From UMGS1052 sp045532035 (GTDB taxonomy: Bacteria; Bacillota; Clostridia; Oscillospirales; CAG-382): a DNA stretch of 25,917 nt. Below, one piece after another: positions 16,699 to 24,903 of the stretch. The stretch spans positions 1-25,917 of the forward strand of contig JAZSFD010000114.1 of the NCBI GenBank assembly GCA_045532035.1. Reading direction: 5' to 3'. The stretch's first letter is position 1. Each line of letters begins with the position of its first letter. A program made the position numbers and the translations under genes. Below the pieces are notes generated by a model. It did no database searches and had not been told where the DNA came from. It saw nothing but the letters and a program-made list of their open reading frames with translations.

Positions 16699-17307
16699 TT
16701 ACTTCGCCTCTTTCAAAAGCTCGGTGACCTTAGGGCTAAGATAATTTGAAAGCATATCCACAACCGCCTCTGACGAATAATCATAATATGCGCTGCCGTT
16801 ATTTACAGCAATGCGGAACCCACCGTCAAAGTTATCATTCGCCTTCAGTGTGATGCCCGTTAACATTTTTTCTTTAAGAGCAGCCAGTAAGATTTCTTCC
16901 AATTTGTTAAGGTCCCCGGTATTCAAAATTACTGCGATATCTTCTGCATCCGGCTTATTTGTCCGGTTTTCAACAATTCTGATAATCAGCTCTGCAAATG
17001 CATCTGATGAATATACAGCGGCAACATTTTCGCCAACGATATTTTTAAGCTCTCTTGAAACACTTTCTCTGAAAGAAATCAGAAGATTGCGTCCCGCCTG
17101 ACGAATGGCATCCTCGCTTGATTTTACCATTCGCTCGGTTTCAGCTTTTGCACCGGCCAAGATTTTATCTGCCTGTGCCCGTGCTTCGGCAATAATCTTT
17201 TCGGCATCCGACTTTGCCGCTTCAACTATGGCCTTGGCTTCCGCTTCTGCGGTTGCAACACCGTCCTTCTTGATCTGCTCAATAAGATCCTGAAGTTGAA
17301 CTTCCAT
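16699..17307 (-). CDS. atpE: V/A-type ATPase subunit E (peripheral stalk)
   Basis: A 202-residue peripheral-stalk subunit that stops the head from turning with the rotor. Residues about 8-95 form a charged, alanine-rich helix with coiled-coil character (AIVEAAKSDAEKIIAEARAQ). The C-terminal alpha/beta domain carries GGFRIAVNNGSAYYDYSSEA, a family signature. ATG follows AAAGGAGA by 8 bases. It is the first gene of the operon. No G/H subunit, the usual partner of E, is present in the window. Confidence 0.93.
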   Translation of the reverse strand: MEVQLQDLIEQIKKDGVATAEAEAKAIVEAAKSDAEKIIAEARAQADKILAGAKAETERMVKSSEDAIRQAGRNLLISFRESVSRELKNIVGENVAAVYSSDAFAELIIRIVENRTNKPDAEDIAVILNTGDLNKLEEILLAALKEKMLTGITLKANDNFDGGFRIAVNNGSAYYDYSSEAVVDMLSNYLSPKVTELLKEAK

Positions 17308-17351
17308 AACTCTATCTCCTTTTTATATTTAATCAATTTTCGGTAAAAATC

Positions 17352-17388
17352 AAAAAGGATCCAACCTTCTCTGCAGACAGCTAGATCC
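17352..17388 (-). terminator. Possible attenuator in the V-ATPase leader
   Basis: Downstream of the promoter and about 45 bases before atpE, GGATCT and GGATCC (17383-17388 and 17357-17362, read on minus) pair around a segment that itself contains TCTGCAGA, and TTTTTGATTTTT follows. The shape fits an intrinsic terminator inside the leader. The outer stem is only 6 bp, so confidence is modest. Confidence 0.35.
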
Positions 17389-17421
17389 ATTAATTCTATC
17401 AAGATTATTTTATACTTTATA

Positions 17422-17450
17422 AGTCTAACATATTCTTCTCGTTTTGTCAA
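17422..17450 (-). promoter_or_regulatory. Extended -10 promoter of the V-ATPase operon
   Basis: On the minus strand, a perfect TTGACA (17445-17450), 17 bases, then TAGACT (17422-17427) preceded by TG at the extended -10 position. It gives a leader of roughly 110 bases. It is the only strong promoter seen upstream of the seven genes. Confidence 0.65.
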
Positions 17451-17594
17451 GACCTTAGCAGGAGAAAGATGCAGAATTTACGATTTTCAAATTTTCAAAT
17501 CGTATTTTTTTATATCACCATTATTTTTGGCTGTTATTGCTGCAGCAAAGCTTTGTGCGGAACGATATAATTTGAAAAAAACTTTCTTTTCTTA

Positions 17595-17622
17595 TTCAAA
17601 ATTTCGTATATTGTGTTATAAT
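17595..17622 (+). promoter_or_regulatory. Extended -10 promoter of the lactonase-family gene
   Basis: TGT-TATAAT at 17614-17622 with a weak TTCAAA (17595-17600) 16 bases upstream. The 348-base interval 17308-17655 holds this promoter, the divergent V-ATPase promoter and the leader hairpin, and no gene. Confidence 0.6.
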
Positions 17623-17655
17623 GGTATATACAAAAAAACGATGAGAGGTAATCTT

Positions 17656-18615
17656 ATGAAACAGTACAGAAATATTTATATTGCGTCCTGCAGTCCGGAT
17701 GGGGGAATTTATCAATACCGTCTCGAAGAAGACGGAAAGCTGTCTTTTGTGAACAAAACCGAATGTGACAGACCGATGTACGCGGTAGTTAGTGACGGCA
17801 AAATGTATGTTTTGCTCAGAGCGCCTTTTGACGGAAATAACGAGAGCGGACTTGTGGTTTATGATATTGCCTGCGACGGAACGCTTGGAAACCCGACAGA
17901 ACCTGTTTCCACAAAGGGTGTGGTCGCCTGTCATCTGGCGGTGAACAAAAATGATGTGTACTGTGTGAACTATCTTTCGGGAAATGTTATAAAAATGCCT
18001 GATACGATCGTCACCCACAGCGGAAAAGGTATCCATCCCACTCGTCAGGAGGCGCCGCATACCCATTTTGTCGGCTTTACTCCCGATGGGAAATATCTTT
18101 GTGTGACAGATCTTGGACTTGACACAGTGTTTCTGTATGCTCCCGACCTGACTTTTAAGGGAAAGGTCACGGTGCCCGAGGGACATGGGGCAAGACACCT
18201 TGTTTTCTCTGAGGACGGTCGTTATATGTTCGTGGCAAACGAGCTTTTGTCCACCGTATCTTCTTTTGAATATGACGGTTGTGATTTTTCTTATATCGAA
18301 ACGATAAACTGTCTTCCGGTTGATAACAAAAAAGATTCCACCGCAAGTGCCATAAGATATCACCGAGGAAAAATATATGTTTCCAACCGCGGTCACGACT
18401 CTGTCAGCATTCTCGGTCATGAAAATGGCAGAATGACGCTTCTTGACACAGTCGATTGCAAGGGTTCAAGCCCCAGAGATTTTGATATATTGGGAAATCT
18501 TATGATAGCGACCAACGAAAAGAGCAATTCTGTTACTGTCACAGATCTTGGCACTCTTGAAACGACCTGCGTGCTTGAAGATATCGAAGCGCCTCTTTGT
18601 GTTGTTTTTGCATGA
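17656..18615 (+). CDS. Lactonase-family beta-propeller protein (6-phosphogluconolactonase-like)
   Basis: A 319-residue cytoplasmic protein of the Lactonase_7 family (YkgB/Pgl-type seven-bladed propeller). Members hydrolyse 6-phosphogluconolactone or related sugar lactones, although many are uncharacterised. Repeated blade strands are visible: GGIYQYRLEEDGKLSFV, PHTHFVGFTPDGKYLCVTDL, GHGARHLVFSEDGRYMFVAN and GKIYVSNRGHDSVSIL. I chose ATG 17656 because GAGAGG lies 7 bases upstream; extending to an upstream start adds low-quality sequence across the promoter. It is divergent from the V-ATPase operon and monocistronic. There is no signal peptide. Confidence 0.85.
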   Translation: MKQYRNIYIASCSPDGGIYQYRLEEDGKLSFVNKTECDRPMYAVVSDGKMYVLLRAPFDGNNESGLVVYDIACDGTLGNPTEPVSTKGVVACHLAVNKNDVYCVNYLSGNVIKMPDTIVTHSGKGIHPTRQEAPHTHFVGFTPDGKYLCVTDLGLDTVFLYAPDLTFKGKVTVPEGHGARHLVFSEDGRYMFVANELLSTVSSFEYDGCDFSYIETINCLPVDNKKDSTASAIRYHRGKIYVSNRGHDSVSILGHENGRMTLLDTVDCKGSSPRDFDILGNLMIATNEKSNSVTVTDLGTLETTCVLEDIEAPLCVVFA

Positions 18616-18647
18616 CAGAAATAATAATCAAATATCCATAAAAACCC

Positions 18648-18713
18648 ATGGACAAATGTAAACCTCGCGATGCTTTCAGATAAAGGAAACAAGACGATAT
18701 TACATTTGTCCAT
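18648..18713. promoter_or_regulatory. Inverted repeat upstream of the phosphoesterase gene, candidate regulator site
   Basis: ATGGACAAATGTAA (18648-18661) and TTACATTTGTCCAT (18700-18713) are perfect 14-base arms 38 bases apart. The right arm, read on minus, extends to GACAAATGTAATATC, which recurs exactly at 24907-24921 in the leader of the AraC gene. The site ends about 125 bases before the phosphoesterase start. There is no T run next to it, so a terminator for the lactonase gene is less likely. Confidence 0.6.
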
Positions 18714-18837
18714 ATTCTGTTGCGATTTATCTATTTTTTCCGACCTGAACATCTGTTATTCTATAAATAAGGTGTGATAGTGTTCATTATTGCATCCGAA
18801 AGCTTTTTATTAATAACAAAATGAAAGGTGGATCTTA

Positions 18838-20304
18838 GTGTTAAAAACAGGTAAATCAAGATTTTTGTCACTGCTTTAGACTGTTGTGCTTGTTATGAGC
18901 TGTCTTCCGACATTTGCCGCAAATGTCACAGCGGAAGAAGCCTCTTCTTCATCGACACAGACAGTCTATTATGTTAAGGGAGGAGCCACAGGTGACGGCT
19001 CTTCTGAAGACAATCCTGCAGGAACTCTTTCTGCGCTCGTCGCAAAGTTAACTGCCGACGGAAACAACATCAAGGGTAAAGAGATCATCGTCAAGGTTAT
19101 CTCAAACGGCTCGACTTATGTTTATTACAACACCGAAAACAATGCAAAGTCTACCACTCCTTATGAGGCGACACTTGTGTTTGAAAGTATGGACTCCGAG
19201 AATCAGTCTGTGCTCGGTGTTACAAGTTCAAGCGTAACATCACGCGCCGATCAGCATCTGAGAATAAGCGGTCCCACAAAGTTCAAAAACATCGGCATTT
19301 ACTTCAATCGAGGATATTCAGACTGGATGGAAACTTATTGCGGCGGTTATGATGTGACCTTTGAAAATGTGCAGTTATACGGCACAGGTCTTAAAATTCC
19401 CACAACAGATAACGGCAACAGAATAATCGTACAAGGCAGTGTCGACGGACTTGTGGACGGCGAAGGCGGCACTGTTATTGTTGATACGGCAACCATGACA
19501 AAAAGCAACATCGGCTATGCTGCCGCATCGTCGGGTGTGGGCTCATCTTATTCGGATCAGCTTACGATGGAAAACGATGTAAAGCTGGTGCTTGGTGCAA
19601 AAAGTATGGCTAATGAAGTCCGCATCGGCGGAGCAGCGAGCGGTTCTTCTATTGCCTACAAGAAGAATCTGAACATCGTGCTCAACGGCACACAGGTTCC
19701 GCTTCTTTACAGCCGTAACTACATTTCGGATATGACCGAAGGTCACGCTCTTCAGATCATCTACAATGACGGCGCAACAATAAAATCTGAAACCACCGGC
19801 ACATATGCCTTTACCCACCTTACAAGATATGACATTCATGTTGAAAACGTTGAAGGCGCAGCCCTTGATACCACAGAAACTGCAGGTACATACAAGGTCA
19901 CTTTCCCCGAGGGAATGAAATATGCCATTGCAGAAGATGCACAGGGTACTCAGTATGTAAGTGAGGGCAACCTCCTTACGGTCGGAGATGCAGGAGTTTA
20001 TAATGTAACCTTCGCAAAAAGAATCAAGGGAGAACCCTATTATGTCAAGGGCGGTGCCACAGGCGACGGCTCTTCTGAAGACAATCCTGCAGGAACAATT
20101 TCCGCGCTTATTGCAAAGATCACAGAAGACGGATACGTTGAAGGCGAAGAGGTCGTTGTAAAAGTAATTGACAACGGCTCGACTTACTTCCATTTTAACT
20201 ACGAAAACGGAAATTATGTCATTCCCTCTCACAAGGCAACCCTTGCTTTTGAAAGCTATGATGAAGAGGCTCCCTCATTCCTTTCGATCACTCCGAGAGT
20301 GTGA
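18838..20304 (+). CDS. N-terminal part of an interrupted secreted beta-helix/metallophosphoesterase gene
   Basis: Reading from GTG 18838 (AAAGGTGG upstream) gives MLKTGKSRFLSLL, then TAG (18877-18879), then TVVLVMSCLPTFA-ANV. This is a typical signal peptide cut by an amber codon in its hydrophobic core. Starting at GTG 18886 gives an open frame but destroys the signal peptide. Residues about 43-390 are a beta-helix-like module beginning YYVKGGATGDGSSEDNPAG, followed by a second copy that is cut by TGA at 20302-20304. The frame continues unchanged after the TGA. The intact gene would span 18838-23499 with 1553 codons before the final stop. Function of this part is inferred only as extracellular. 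Confidence 0.75.
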
Positions 20305-21120
20305 AGCGGTGATACCGATTCACAGTATTTGAAGCTTGGCGGACCTGCCAAGTTCAAAAAACTTAAGCTTCTTATTGCAAAAACCAACGGCAACTGGCTT
20401 GAAATGTACTGCGGCGGCTATGATGCCACATTGGAAAATGTCCTTATTTACGGATACAGCGACCAAACATATACTACACCGGCGTTGACAAGCGGCGCAA
20501 CAGGCGGAGCGAACAACACAGCGATTGGATTCGGTGCCTACAACAACTCCGGTGACGGCGAAGGCGGAACTCTCACGATCGATGCGGCAACCATCAACAA
20601 CGGTCTTGGTATCATTTCCGCTTCCGCTTATGTAAACAACAATAGCTATTCCGATCAGCTCACCCTTGATAACGATGTAAAGGTAGTTCTCGGAGCAGGT
20701 ACTATAAAAACAGCACTTCGTATCGGCGGTGCTCCTGGGGGCAAAAGCATTGCATACAAAAAGAATCTTAACCTTGTGCTCAACGGCACTCAGGTTCCGA
20801 GTCTTTTCAGCCGTAACTACATTGCGGCCATGACTGAAGGCCATGCGCTTCAGATTATCTACAATGGCGGCGCAACAATAAAATCTGAAACCACCGACGC
20901 ATATGCCTTTACCCACCTTACAAGATACGACATTTTTGTAGAAAACATCGAAGGTGCTTCTCTTGACACCACCGAAACCGCAGGCACATACGCTGTAACA
21001 TATCCTGCGGACAAGTCGATTGTATATTTCTACGCGGTGGATGCAAACGGCAACTATGACGGCACAACTCACATAACATATGCAAACACAGCCACAATTT
21101 CTGTCGGAAATGCAGGTAAG
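18967..21120 (+). repeat. Tandem internal duplication of a ~1.07-1.10 kb coding module
   Basis: Two adjacent copies (about 18967-20030 and 20038-21120) match in DNA and protein. Examples are CTCTTCTGAAGACAATCCTG in both openings and ALQIIYN.GATIKSETT.AYAFTHLTRYDI near both ends. The offset drifts from 1071 bases at the start to about 1100 later, so small indels separate the copies. Synonymous differences show that the duplication is not recent. Confidence 0.85.
20302..20304 (+). other. In-frame TGA inside the phosphoesterase gene
   Basis: TGA falls between ITPRV and SGDTDSQYLKLGGPAKF, which align with the first repeat copy across this point. Selenocysteine is unlikely: the position is not in a catalytic site and only a 4-bp hairpin (CGGT-GAT-ACCG) follows. 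TGA is also the normal terminal stop of this and several neighbouring genes. Confidence 0.85.
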
Positions 21121-23499
21121 TATAAGGTTGGTTTTGCTTCCGATCCCTCCGAGATCGATGTTGACATCGTGAATGACAATGTACAGTTCGAAGGCTTTGC
21201 AAACAGAACAGAGGACGGACTTAACGGAACACTTACACCTGTTGCGGCTGCAAACAATATTGTGGAAACAGATGTAAGCTCGATCTACGGCGCAATCGTT
21301 TATACCGCAGACATTAATTTCGATGCAAACTCCAGAACGATAATTTCTGCCACAGGCGATGCCGGAGAAAGCGCACTTGTTGAGCTTTCGGACATAGCTC
21401 TGAAGCTTGGCGGATATACCGTTTCGGGCGAATTCGGTTACGGTAAATACAGTGTAAAGGTTACTCTTGCCCCCGCATCTTCTGCGGTGTTTGTTGAAAT
21501 AACGACTCCCGATGGTGATGTTATCCGTCGCGGCGGCAGCAGCGTCCTTGCAGGAAACACAGCTTTCAATACAGTTGTTTCCAAGACATCGTTTGAAAAT
21601 GGAGTTTCGGATATATTTGCCGTAAATAGCGGATTTGTTCCCGAAAACTATACTATCAATGAAACAGAGCCGTCATATACCGGTTTTGAAGCTGATGTAT
21701 ACAACCTTGTGACCTCCTATGATGTCGATGCCAAGACCACAAGAACCTTTGCATGGACTGCAAATGTTTCGTATGTTTCTTCTGATGAAACAATGCAGGT
21801 CAGATACAACGAAAAGGGAAGCGATGAGTACAAGTTTGTTGACGCTGTAAGAAAGACCGAAAAGACAGTTTACGATGATGTCGACTTCTTCGAGGCAGAC
21901 ATCACAGGTCTTACTCCCGGCACCACATACGAATACAGTATCGGCAAGAAGGACAGCACATCTTCTGATGATTGGAGCAAAGTTTATTCCTTCACTACCG
22001 AGGCTGAAAATGACAGCAGCTTCTCGTTTATCGCAATTTCCGATACACAGGGTGTTAACTGGAATGGCGACCGTGGCTTTATGTATGCACAGTCTGCCAT
22101 CGTGGAAGCACTTGAAGATGTTGAAAATCCCGCGTTCATTATCAACGCAGGCGATGTCATTGAAGGTAATTCCAGCACAGTTGGTCAGGGCACAGAGCTT
22201 GAAGTTATGTGGAAAAACTACTTCAAAGCAATGGGAGATACAGTCAAGACTGTTCCTCACTTTGCGGCAATGGGCAACCATGATTACCACGGTCACGGTT
22301 CTTCATCCGATGGTGATTTCCTGTTCAATATGCATTTCAATCACCCCAACAACGGCGGCGAAAAGGCTATTAAGAAATGGTCAAATCTCGGAAATTCGGT
22401 AATGAACGCCATCAACAATCCGAAAGAATTGGCATATTCATATGACTACGGCAGCGCACACTTTGTTGTGATCAACTCCGGTCCTTCGGGCGGAACGGAT
22501 GCATATCTTCTCGGCGCACAGAAGGCATGGCTCCAGAGTGATCTTGAGGCAAGTGATGCTCAGTGGAAGATAGTTGTTGTTCACCAGCCTGCACATGTAG
22601 CTTCGGGTGCAAACGAATATTTCACAATGTATAACATTGACAAGACCATGGAAGAGCTCGGCATTGACCTTGTTATCCAGGGACACGCTCATTACAACAC
22701 AAGAACCTATCCCATGAAGGATCGCACAGCTGTCAGAAAAGATAATCCCGACCTTATAGAAAAGGGCGAGGGAACAGTCTATTCGATCGTCGGCTCGACT
22801 GCAACAAACCATGATGTTCTTAAGGACAATCTCAACGAAAACTATGTCAGCGTATTCTCTCCCGAGGCTGAAATGCCTGTATATGCAACAGTTGATGTTA
22901 CAAATTCGAGCCTTACCTACACCGTAAAGCAGTTGGATGGCTTTATTGTGGATCAGTTTACCATCTATGACGAGGAAGCTTATTACACTCCCGAATCTGT
23001 CGGTGCGCAGATCCGCGTTCCTTCCTCTGACAATACAGTGGTTCAGGCACTCAGATTCGTTGGTTCGATCTCGCTTGATCTTTACGAAGAACTTGAAGCG
23101 CAAGGACTTCTTCCCGAAAGCAATGACGACGCCGATGAGGGCTTTGGTATGGTGGTTCTTCCCACAAACCTTATCCCCGAAGGTGAAAGCCTCAAAAAAG
23201 GGACTGAGAAAGCGATAGTCGTTCCCGCCGTCAAGATCTATTCCAAGGATTCCGAAAAGGTGACCTTCACCGCTTGCCTTACGGGAATCACTGAAGATAA
23301 ATACGAGGTGAACTATATGGTCGCACCTTATGTCACACTCTCTGACGGAACAACATACTACGGAGAAGCGTTCGACGCGAGCGTTTATGAGGTCGCACAG
23401 CTTTGCTATGCTGATACAAAAACTTCCGCTTCCGTGAAGCAGTATGTGCTTGAAAACATCCTTAACATAATAAATCCCGAAGAATATCCTTTGGGTTGA
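20305..23499 (+). CDS. C-terminal part of the same gene: purple-acid-phosphatase-like metallophosphoesterase
   Basis: Continues the frame after TGA 20302; an internal TTG at 20329 has no ribosome binding site. It holds the rest of the second beta-helix-like repeat (to about codon 760 of the full gene), a beta-rich linker, a fibronectin-like phosphatase N-domain (codons about 940-1060, GLTPGTTYEYSIG), and a calcineurin-type metallophosphoesterase (about 1063-1294). All five metal-site motifs are present: AISDTQG, NAGDVIE, MGNHDYHG, VVHQPAH and QGHAHYN. The final ~170 codons are a domain also found at the end of the protein at 5749 (GAQIR, ALRFVG, GFGMVVLPTNL). Extracellular phosphate-ester cleavage is likely; the substrate is unknown. 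Confidence 0.85.
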   Translation, partial: SGDTDSQYLKLGGPAKFKKLKLLIAKTNGNWLEMYCGGYDATLENVLIYGYSDQTYTTPALTSGATGGANNTAIGFGAYNNSGDGEGGTLTIDAATINNGLGIISASAYVNNNSYSDQLTLDNDVKVVLGAGTIKTALRIGGAPGGKSIAYKKNLNLVLNGTQVPSLFSRNYIAAMTEGHALQIIYNGGATIKSETTDAYAFTHLTRYDIFVENIEGASLDTTETAGTYAVTYPADKSIVYFYAVDANGNYDGTTHITYANTATISVGNAGKYKVGFASDPSEIDVDIVNDNVQFEGFANRTEDGLNGTLTPVAAANNIVETDVSSIYGAIVYTADINFDANSRTIISATGDAGESALVELSDIALKLGGYTVSGEFGYGKYSVKVTLAPASSAVFVEITTPDGDVIRRGGSSVLAGNTAFNTVVSKTSFENGVSDIFAVNSGFVPENYTINETEPSYTGFEADVYNLVTSYDVDAKTTRTFAWTANVSYVSSDETMQVRYNEKGSDEYKFVDAVRKTEKTVYDDVDFFEADITGLTPGTTYEYSIGKKDSTSSDDWSKVYSFTTEAENDSSFSFIAISDTQGVNWNGDRGFMYAQSAIVEALEDVENPAFIINAGDVIEGNSSTVGQGTELEVMWKNYFKAMGDTVKTVPHFAAMGNHDYHGHGSSSDGDFLFNMHFNHPNNGGEKAIKKWSNLGNSVMNAINNPKELAYSYDYGSAHFVVINSGPSGGTDAYLLGAQKAWLQSDLEASDAQWKIVVVHQPAHVASGANEYFTMYNIDKTMEELGIDLVIQGHAHYNTRTYPMKDRTAVRKDNPDLIEKGEGTVYSIVGSTATNHDVLKDNLNENYVSVFSPEAEMPVYATVDVTNSSLTYTVKQLDGFIVDQFTIYDEEAYYTPESVGAQIRVPSSDNTVVQALRFVGSISLDLYEELEAQGLLPESNDDADEGFGMVVLPTNLIPEGESLKKGTEKAIVVPAVKIYSKDSEKVTFTACLTGITEDKYEVNYMVAPYVTLSDGTTYYGEAFDASVYEVAQLCYADTKTSASVKQYVLENILNIINPEEYPLG

Positions 23500-23510
23500 T
23501 AAAAAACAAG

Positions 23511-23545
23511 TCGGCGGCAGATTATCCTGCCGCCGATATTTTTTT
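23511..23545 (+). terminator. Terminator of the phosphoesterase gene
   Basis: TCGGCGGCAG (23511-23520) and CTGCCGCCGA (23527-23536) form a perfect 10-bp stem with a 6-base loop, followed by TATTTTTTT. It lies 11 bases after the stop codon. Confidence 0.92.
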
Positions 23546-23554
23546 GTATATAAA

Positions 23555-23595
23555 AACAGACACATGGGAATGTTAAGCGTTCCCATGTGTCTGTT
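23555..23595 (-). terminator. Terminator of the GH63-like gene
   Basis: A perfect 16-bp stem (23555-23570 with 23580-23595) and a 9-base loop. On minus it is followed by TTTTTATA. It lies about 90 bases after the stop of the convergent glycosidase gene. Confidence 0.8.
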
Positions 23596-23684
23596 ATTAC
23601 AATTGTTTTGCCCGCATTTGTACTTTATAAGAAAGGAAAAAGGCAGAACGAGAAGCGGACAAAAGAGGATTTTAAGCGTTATCG

Positions 23685-24824
23685 TCAAAAGTTGAGGATA
23701 AATTCTATAATGAATACCGAGCCCCAGCTGAAGTGGTCACAGCAAAGACCTTTTCCTGTTTTTGAATCGTAGTTTTCAAAAATGCCGCCCTTTTCGTTGT
23801 GGCACATATCAAGAATAGATTCTTTGATGTCGTCTCCCGCTGCAAGCCCGTAATCGTGAAGACCCTTGGCGGCAAAATAAGCCACATTGAGCCATGTGGG
23901 GCCTCTCCAGTAGTCGTTAGAGTAGCCGGGGTCATCAAAGGACACCGCAGGCATCTTTGAGTCAAAACGGCTTTGTGCAAGCTCTCCCATCCTTACTGCA
24001 CGTGTGTGGGAGGCGATCTTTGTGTAAAGAGGCATGAAGGATGCAGGGGAGAGTACAGACGATACCTTTCCCGTGAATCTGTCGGTATCGGCATACCATC
24101 TGTTTTCTTCGTCCCACATTTTTTCGTTTATAAGTCCCGAAAGCTCCTGTGCTCTTGCACTAAAGGAGGCTTCGTCCTCGTTTTTGCCGAGAAGCTTTGC
24201 GATCTTTGCCATCGAGTCAAAATACATGACCATAAAGCAGTTGAGATCGATAGCCCACATATTTGTGATACCATTGTCCCATCTGACCGAGTTGTCCCAG
24301 CCCGATTCGTATCTTACACAGGTCTCATATTCTTTCGCATCCTTGTTGTCGGCATCGTAATAATAAAGACCCTGATATCTTCTGTGGCTGTCCATGTAAC
24401 TAATGTTTTTGCAAAAAGCAGGATAAACGCTTTCAAGAAAAGAAAGGTCTGCGTCTTTTTCAAAAATCTTAAGTGCCGCCCAGGCAAACACGGGAGGCTT
24501 TGTGTATGGATAAATGATTGTTCCGTTTTCAAAAATTACATCGGAAAAAATGCCGTTTTCGTACTGGTACTTTATAAATCCCGTAATGCTTTCCTTTGCA
24601 AGAGTCGTGTCCCATCTCGAAATGCCCGCGGCATGGAAGGCCGAATCCCAGTTCCAGATACCCTCAAAGCGTCCTTTTCCGGGGGAGACACATCTGTCGG
24701 GGCCCCAGGGAAAGCCGTTGTCGGGATATACATTTCCCATGAGCGTATCGTAGGCTCTTTCGCAAAGAGAGAGGTCTCTTTCCGAAAGACCGACGAGAGA
24801 AGAAAGCCATGCGTCTTTTGTCAA
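23685..24824 (-). CDS. GH63-like (alpha/alpha)6-barrel glycoside hydrolase
   Basis: A 379-residue protein without signal peptide, so cytoplasmic. Its motifs fit the GH63/mannosylglycerate-hydrolase-like group: GIWNWDSAFHAAGISRWD (Asp60), YESGWDNSVRWD (Asp177, likely general acid), NDYWRGPTWLNVAYFAAKGL, and FENYDSKTGKG (Glu350, likely base). Substrates in the family are alpha-glucosides, alpha-mannosylglycerate or glucosylglycerate; the exact one is not readable here. The start is set at TTG 24824 because AAAAGGAG lies 8 bases upstream; a GTG at 24833 would overlap that site. It ends in TGA. The gene diverges from an AraC regulator with overlapping promoters, which suggests control by that protein. 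It is shorter than many GH63 enzymes, being only the catalytic barrel. Confidence 0.82.
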   Translation of the reverse strand: MTKDAWLSSLVGLSERDLSLCERAYDTLMGNVYPDNGFPWGPDRCVSPGKGRFEGIWNWDSAFHAAGISRWDTTLAKESITGFIKYQYENGIFSDVIFENGTIIYPYTKPPVFAWAALKIFEKDADLSFLESVYPAFCKNISYMDSHRRYQGLYYYDADNKDAKEYETCVRYESGWDNSVRWDNGITNMWAIDLNCFMVMYFDSMAKIAKLLGKNEDEASFSARAQELSGLINEKMWDEENRWYADTDRFTGKVSSVLSPASFMPLYTKIASHTRAVRMGELAQSRFDSKMPAVSFDDPGYSNDYWRGPTWLNVAYFAAKGLHDYGLAAGDDIKESILDMCHNEKGGIFENYDSKTGKGLCCDHFSWGSVFIIEFILNF

Positions 24825-24851
24825 AGTGATCACTCCTTTTCAGGTGTTTTT

Positions 24852-24881
24852 ATTATAATATCAGAAATTGCCTCTTTACAA
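24852..24881 (-). promoter_or_regulatory. Promoter of the GH63-like gene
   Basis: On minus, TTGTAA (24876-24881), 18 bases, TATAAT (24852-24857). Its -35 box overlaps the -35 box of the divergent AraC promoter, so the two promoters would compete or be regulated together. Confidence 0.6.
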
Positions 24882-24903
24882 AATGGAAAAATAGTGGCAT
24901 AAT
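24875..24903 (+). promoter_or_regulatory. Promoter of the AraC-family gene at 24934
   Basis: TTTACA (24875-24880), 17 bases, CATAAT (24898-24903) preceded by TG at the extended -10 position. The shared regulatory motif at 24901-24921 begins inside the -10 box and covers the expected transcription start. Confidence 0.55.

Noticed and set aside
20302..20350. Selenocysteine insertion at the in-frame TGA
   Set aside because: Only a 4-bp hairpin follows, the site is in a structural repeat rather than an active site, and no selenoprotein family is involved.
22438..23688. 416-codon minus-strand open frame opposite the phosphoesterase
   Set aside because: The plus strand encodes clear metallophosphoesterase motifs over the same bases; the antisense translation is cysteine-rich and unlike any family.
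23973..24902. 309-codon plus-strand open frame opposite the GH63-like gene
   Set aside because: The minus strand has catalytic motifs, a promoter and a ribosome binding site; the plus frame crosses the shared promoter region and has biased composition.
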